33,870 bases of DNA. Source: Planctomycetaceae bacterium. Lineage in GTDB: Bacteria; Planctomycetota; Planctomycetia; Planctomycetales; Planctomycetaceae. Under the pieces are notes generated by a model. The model did no database searches. It saw only the letters and a list, made by a program, of their open reading frames with translations, and was not told the origin of the DNA. Positions within the stretch are counted from its first letter, which is position 1. Every line of letters starts with the position of its first letter. The translations under genes were made by a program, and so were the position numbers. Where the stretch lies: assembly GCA_020426505.1 (NCBI GenBank), contig JAGQPX010000004.1, forward strand, positions 1 through 33,870, written 5' to 3'. Of this stretch, positions 31,836 through 33,870 are shown piece by piece.

Positions 31836-32729
31836 ATGCAACTGAGTTTGTTCTCCGTTAGTTATGCGGGCTATTGGGGACAACAGTCGCTCGACCTGCC
31901 CGCGTTCATCGCCAAGGCGGGCGAGTTGGGTTACGACGCAGTGATGCTTGCCGGGAAGCGACCACATCTATCACCGCTGGATGCTGACGAAGAGTCTCTC
32001 GCAACGATCAAGGCCTCGTTGCAGAAGCATCAGGTCGCGTGCAGTGTGATCGCCGGTTACACCGACCTGTCGCCGACGGCTGCCGCTGAGGTGCCGTACC
32101 TCGAAATGCAGATGGCCTACGTCGAGACCCTCGCTCGACTCGCAGCCGACCTCGGCTCATCGATCGTGCGTGTGTTTACCGCTTACGAAACGGACAACCA
32201 TGCTCCCGCCGCGATCTGGCCTAACGTTGTCTCAACCCTCCGGGAAATGTGTGACCGGGCCGCTGCTTACGATGTCACGATCGCCATTCAGAACCATCAC
32301 GACATCGCGCTGCACACCGATGCCATGCTCGAACTACTCGCAGATATCGCCCGTGATAACTGCGGGCTGGGTTTCGACGCCTGGTCACCCGCACTGCGCG
32401 GCGAAGACCTCTACGAGTCCGCCAGGAAGGCAGCCCCACACACGGTCATCACCACGAACGCCGATTTCGTGCGGTTCCCCCGCTACCGCTATCACCCCGC
32501 AGTGGTGAACTACACCCGCGAGAAGCCGGACCAGGTGCGAGCCGTCCCTTTCGGCGAAGGCTTCATCGACTACGAAGCCTTCTTTGCCGGCCTCAAAGAT
32601 GGCGGCTTCAACGGCACCGCCAACTACGAAATGTGCTCACCAATCCGTGGCGGCGGCGACATTCAGAACCTTGACAGATATGCCACGACCTATATCGAGT
32701 GGATGCGAAAAAGTGGATTCGTCAAATAG
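31836..32729 (+). CDS. sugar phosphate isomerase/epimerase-like TIM-barrel protein
   Basis: The 297-residue protein is a xylose-isomerase-like TIM barrel: LSLFSVSYAGYWGQ at the start, LGYDAVML at 31-38, a helix with ARLAADLGSSIVRVF at 100-114, VTIAIQNHHDIALHT at 147-161, CGLGFDAWSPAL at 176-187, VITTNADF at 204-211 and GTANYEMCSPI at 260-270. In many relatives the IAIQNH segment holds a metal-binding glutamate; here it is Q152, while D181, H202 and E265 look retained. Members isomerise or epimerise sugars and inositol derivatives; the substrate is unknown. No signal peptide is seen. ATG 31836 has no strong ribosome site. Confidence 0.85.
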   Translation: MQLSLFSVSYAGYWGQQSLDLPAFIAKAGELGYDAVMLAGKRPHLSPLDADEESLATIKASLQKHQVACSVIAGYTDLSPTAAAEVPYLEMQMAYVETLARLAADLGSSIVRVFTAYETDNHAPAAIWPNVVSTLREMCDRAAAYDVTIAIQNHHDIALHTDAMLELLADIARDNCGLGFDAWSPALRGEDLYESARKAAPHTVITTNADFVRFPRYRYHPAVVNYTREKPDQVRAVPFGEGFIDYEAFFAGLKDGGFNGTANYEMCSPIRGGGDIQNLDRYATTYIEWMRKSGFVK

Positions 32730-32744
32730 CAGGCTGGTGTGTCC

Positions 32745-33479
32745 TCACAGTTTCTGCAGCGGCTCCCATTGAATCCTGCACCACGGCATCTGTGTTCTCA
32801 GCTCTTCGATTGCCTGTTCCGAAGTGGGAGTTCGGCGAAGGTTCAAGCTCTTGAGATTCTTGAAGGCAACGAACTGAGGTAATCCATCATCATTGATTCG
32901 CGTTCGCGTCGCATCGAAATTGGTGAGAGACTGTGGAAGATCCTCGATCGCGGGATTCGAGAACTGAGTATGACACACGCTGAGCCAAACGAGGCCCTCC
33001 TGGGACAACACGGGGATGTGCTCTCTCGGAAGAGACATCCCTCGCAAATAGAGTTTCCGGACTCGCACCTCTTGCAACAGTCGGCTCAGATGTTCGACCC
33101 CAAAGTCCCGGGCGTATACGGAGACAGTATCGACCGATCTGACCTTGGCCAGCGTCGCAATCGTCTCGTCGAACTCTGCTTCTGTCGTCCCGCGCAATGA
33201 CACCTGCTGAATTCGCCGGACGACATTCGAGAGTGAAGTCCACTCGAAAAAAGCAGGCAGCGTCGACTGCAATTCGACGGGCGTCCCCACAGGCTGTTGA
33301 ATTCTCCCTTGTTCGTCAAACGCAAGGCTGACTTCCTCTGTGTCGAGTTCGACCCAATCCATGTGTGACATCCGAACGCGACAGGCCGCCTGCTCCAACT
33401 CGGCTGCAAGAGCCTGATGGCGAAGCCCCTCGTCCATCCAAGGCACCCAAATCGCGAGAACGCATAACGTCGTGGCCAT
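32745..33479 (-). CDS. leucine-rich-repeat-like protein with N-terminal hydrophobic segment
   Basis: I do not recognise a named family. The 244-residue protein starts with a short hydrophobic stretch (ATTLCVLAIWVPWM) that may be a membrane anchor or signal, then a helical segment, and ends with leucine-rich-repeat-like units: VRKLYLRGMSLPREHI, GLVWLSVCHTQFSN, LTNFDATRTRINDDGLPQF, LKSLNLRRTPTSEQAIEEL (about 140-235). Many planctomycetes carry such divergent proteins, often with a longer first helix. The start ATG 33479 is supported by GGGAG six bases upstream; the frame is open upstream to 33552 but has no usable start codon. The function is unknown. Confidence 0.65.
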   Translation of the reverse strand: MATTLCVLAIWVPWMDEGLRHQALAAELEQAACRVRMSHMDWVELDTEEVSLAFDEQGRIQQPVGTPVELQSTLPAFFEWTSLSNVVRRIQQVSLRGTTEAEFDETIATLAKVRSVDTVSVYARDFGVEHLSRLLQEVRVRKLYLRGMSLPREHIPVLSQEGLVWLSVCHTQFSNPAIEDLPQSLTNFDATRTRINDDGLPQFVAFKNLKSLNLRRTPTSEQAIEELRTQMPWCRIQWEPLQKL

Positions 33480-33681
33480 GACAGACTCCCAGAGGATGAA
33501 GTTGCGGAGAAGTTCGCCAGCGACCGAATCTCGGATTGCATCGGTGAATCATTCTGGGTTCGGCCGTGGAAACCGTCAACTCCACTTTCATTGATCAACG
33601 AACGCTGCCGTCTCAATCAAATAACTGCTGTGAGCGATTCAGGCTGGGAATCTCAGACGAATCATTTCGACGAAACACCTG

Positions 33682-33710
33682 TTGACTCACCTTAAAGTTT
33701 GAGGTATCAC
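33682..33710 (+). promoter_or_regulatory. candidate promoter of the PadR-type gene
   Basis: TTGACT (33682-33687) is followed after 17 bases by TATCAC (33705-33710). It lies about 45 bases ahead of the PadR-type start codon and overlaps the inverted repeat below. The match is by consensus only. Confidence 0.4.
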
Positions 33711-33727
33711 TCCGCCGATCTGATACC
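33703..33727. promoter_or_regulatory. candidate operator, 7-bp perfect inverted repeat
   Basis: GGTATCA (33703-33709) and TGATACC (33721-33727) form a perfect inverted repeat with an 11-base centre. It covers the -10 region of the candidate promoter and stands 28 bases before the start codon, which is where a PadR-type regulator would bind to control its own gene. Binding is inference. Confidence 0.5.
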
Positions 33728-33755
33728 TGTAACCGTGAGGCATGGAGGGCTGACG

Positions 33756-33870
33756 ATGGCAAAGCGGAGAACGAACCCGGATTATCTCAATGGGGTGCCG
33801 GAGTTGTTGGTCCTGCGATTGCTGGAGCAGCGGCCCATGTACGGGTATGAACTGGTGCAGGAGATCGTCC
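33756..33870 (+). CDS. PadR-family transcriptional regulator, N-terminal part (partial)
   Basis: Only the first 38 codons lie in the window; the gene runs off the end. The residues LNGVPELLVLRLLEQRPMYG followed by YELVQEIV are the start of the PadR winged-helix DNA-binding domain, which is typical for small regulators (about 110 residues) that often control an adjacent transporter or membrane protein. GGAGGG lies about seven bases before ATG 33756. A promoter and an operator-like repeat are upstream, which fits autoregulation. The target gene should be sought downstream. Confidence 0.85.
   Translation, partial: MAKRRTNPDYLNGVPELLVLRLLEQRPMYGYELVQEIV

Noticed and set aside
33480..33616. Frameshifted N-terminus of the leucine-rich-repeat protein
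   Set aside because: The upstream in-frame codons offer no start codon, and ATG 33479 has a good ribosome binding site, so no frameshift is needed.

Overview
The window looks like a chromosomal segment of a planctomycete (Planctomycetota), probably of the Planctomycetaceae type. This is inferred from the mix of genes rather than from any rRNA: a type II secretion locus with very long secretin-type repeat proteins, a leucine-rich-repeat protein, an NHL-repeat protein, a sugar-phosphate-isomerase-like TIM barrel, a SUI1/YciH protein, and intergenic palindromes of a kind I remember as common in this phylum. Base composition is moderately GC-rich and even throughout. I see no tRNA, rRNA, CRISPR array, transposase or prophage gene.

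Layout. Positions 1-2443 carry the 3' end of ileS, a small GlsB/YeaQ-type membrane protein, a STAS-domain protein and a dihydroorotase-like protein that has lost its key zinc ligands. Positions 2492-3970 hold acpP-fabF on the minus strand, with a plausible promoter upstream. Positions 4605-27482 form one plus-strand block of about 23 kb, a type II secretion system (T2SS): a giant repeat protein (2167 aa), then gspE, gspF, gspG, gspH, gspI, gspJ, gspK, a GspL-like protein, a GspM-like protein fused to a GspC/PilP-like tail, a 1312-aa secretin GspD, and a lipoprotein. Positions 27238-30066 are on the minus strand: a secreted BON-domain protein whose 3' end overlaps the lipoprotein gene tail to tail by 245 bp, rdgB, yciH, a pair of inverted palindromic repeats, and an alpha/beta hydrolase. 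The remainder is an NHL-repeat protein, a two-helix membrane protein, a TIM-barrel isomerase-like protein, a leucine-rich-repeat protein and the first 38 codons of a PadR-type regulator with a candidate operator in front of it.

How it fits together. GspE (ATPase), GspF, L and M should form the inner-membrane platform that assembles the pseudopilus from GspG (major) and GspH/I/J/K (minor, tip); GspD is the outer-membrane channel. No prepilin peptidase (GspO) or separate GspC is present in the window. The most striking point is the amount of secretin-type N-domain (NolW/N1-like, about 66 residues each): roughly nine in GspD, and about 25 in the giant protein at the head of the locus, which has a signal peptide and an N0-like domain but no pore-forming secretin domain. 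My hypothesis is that the giant protein is a periplasmic extension, scaffold or ruler for the secretin in a cell with a wide periplasm. This is inference from the sequence; no function is shown.
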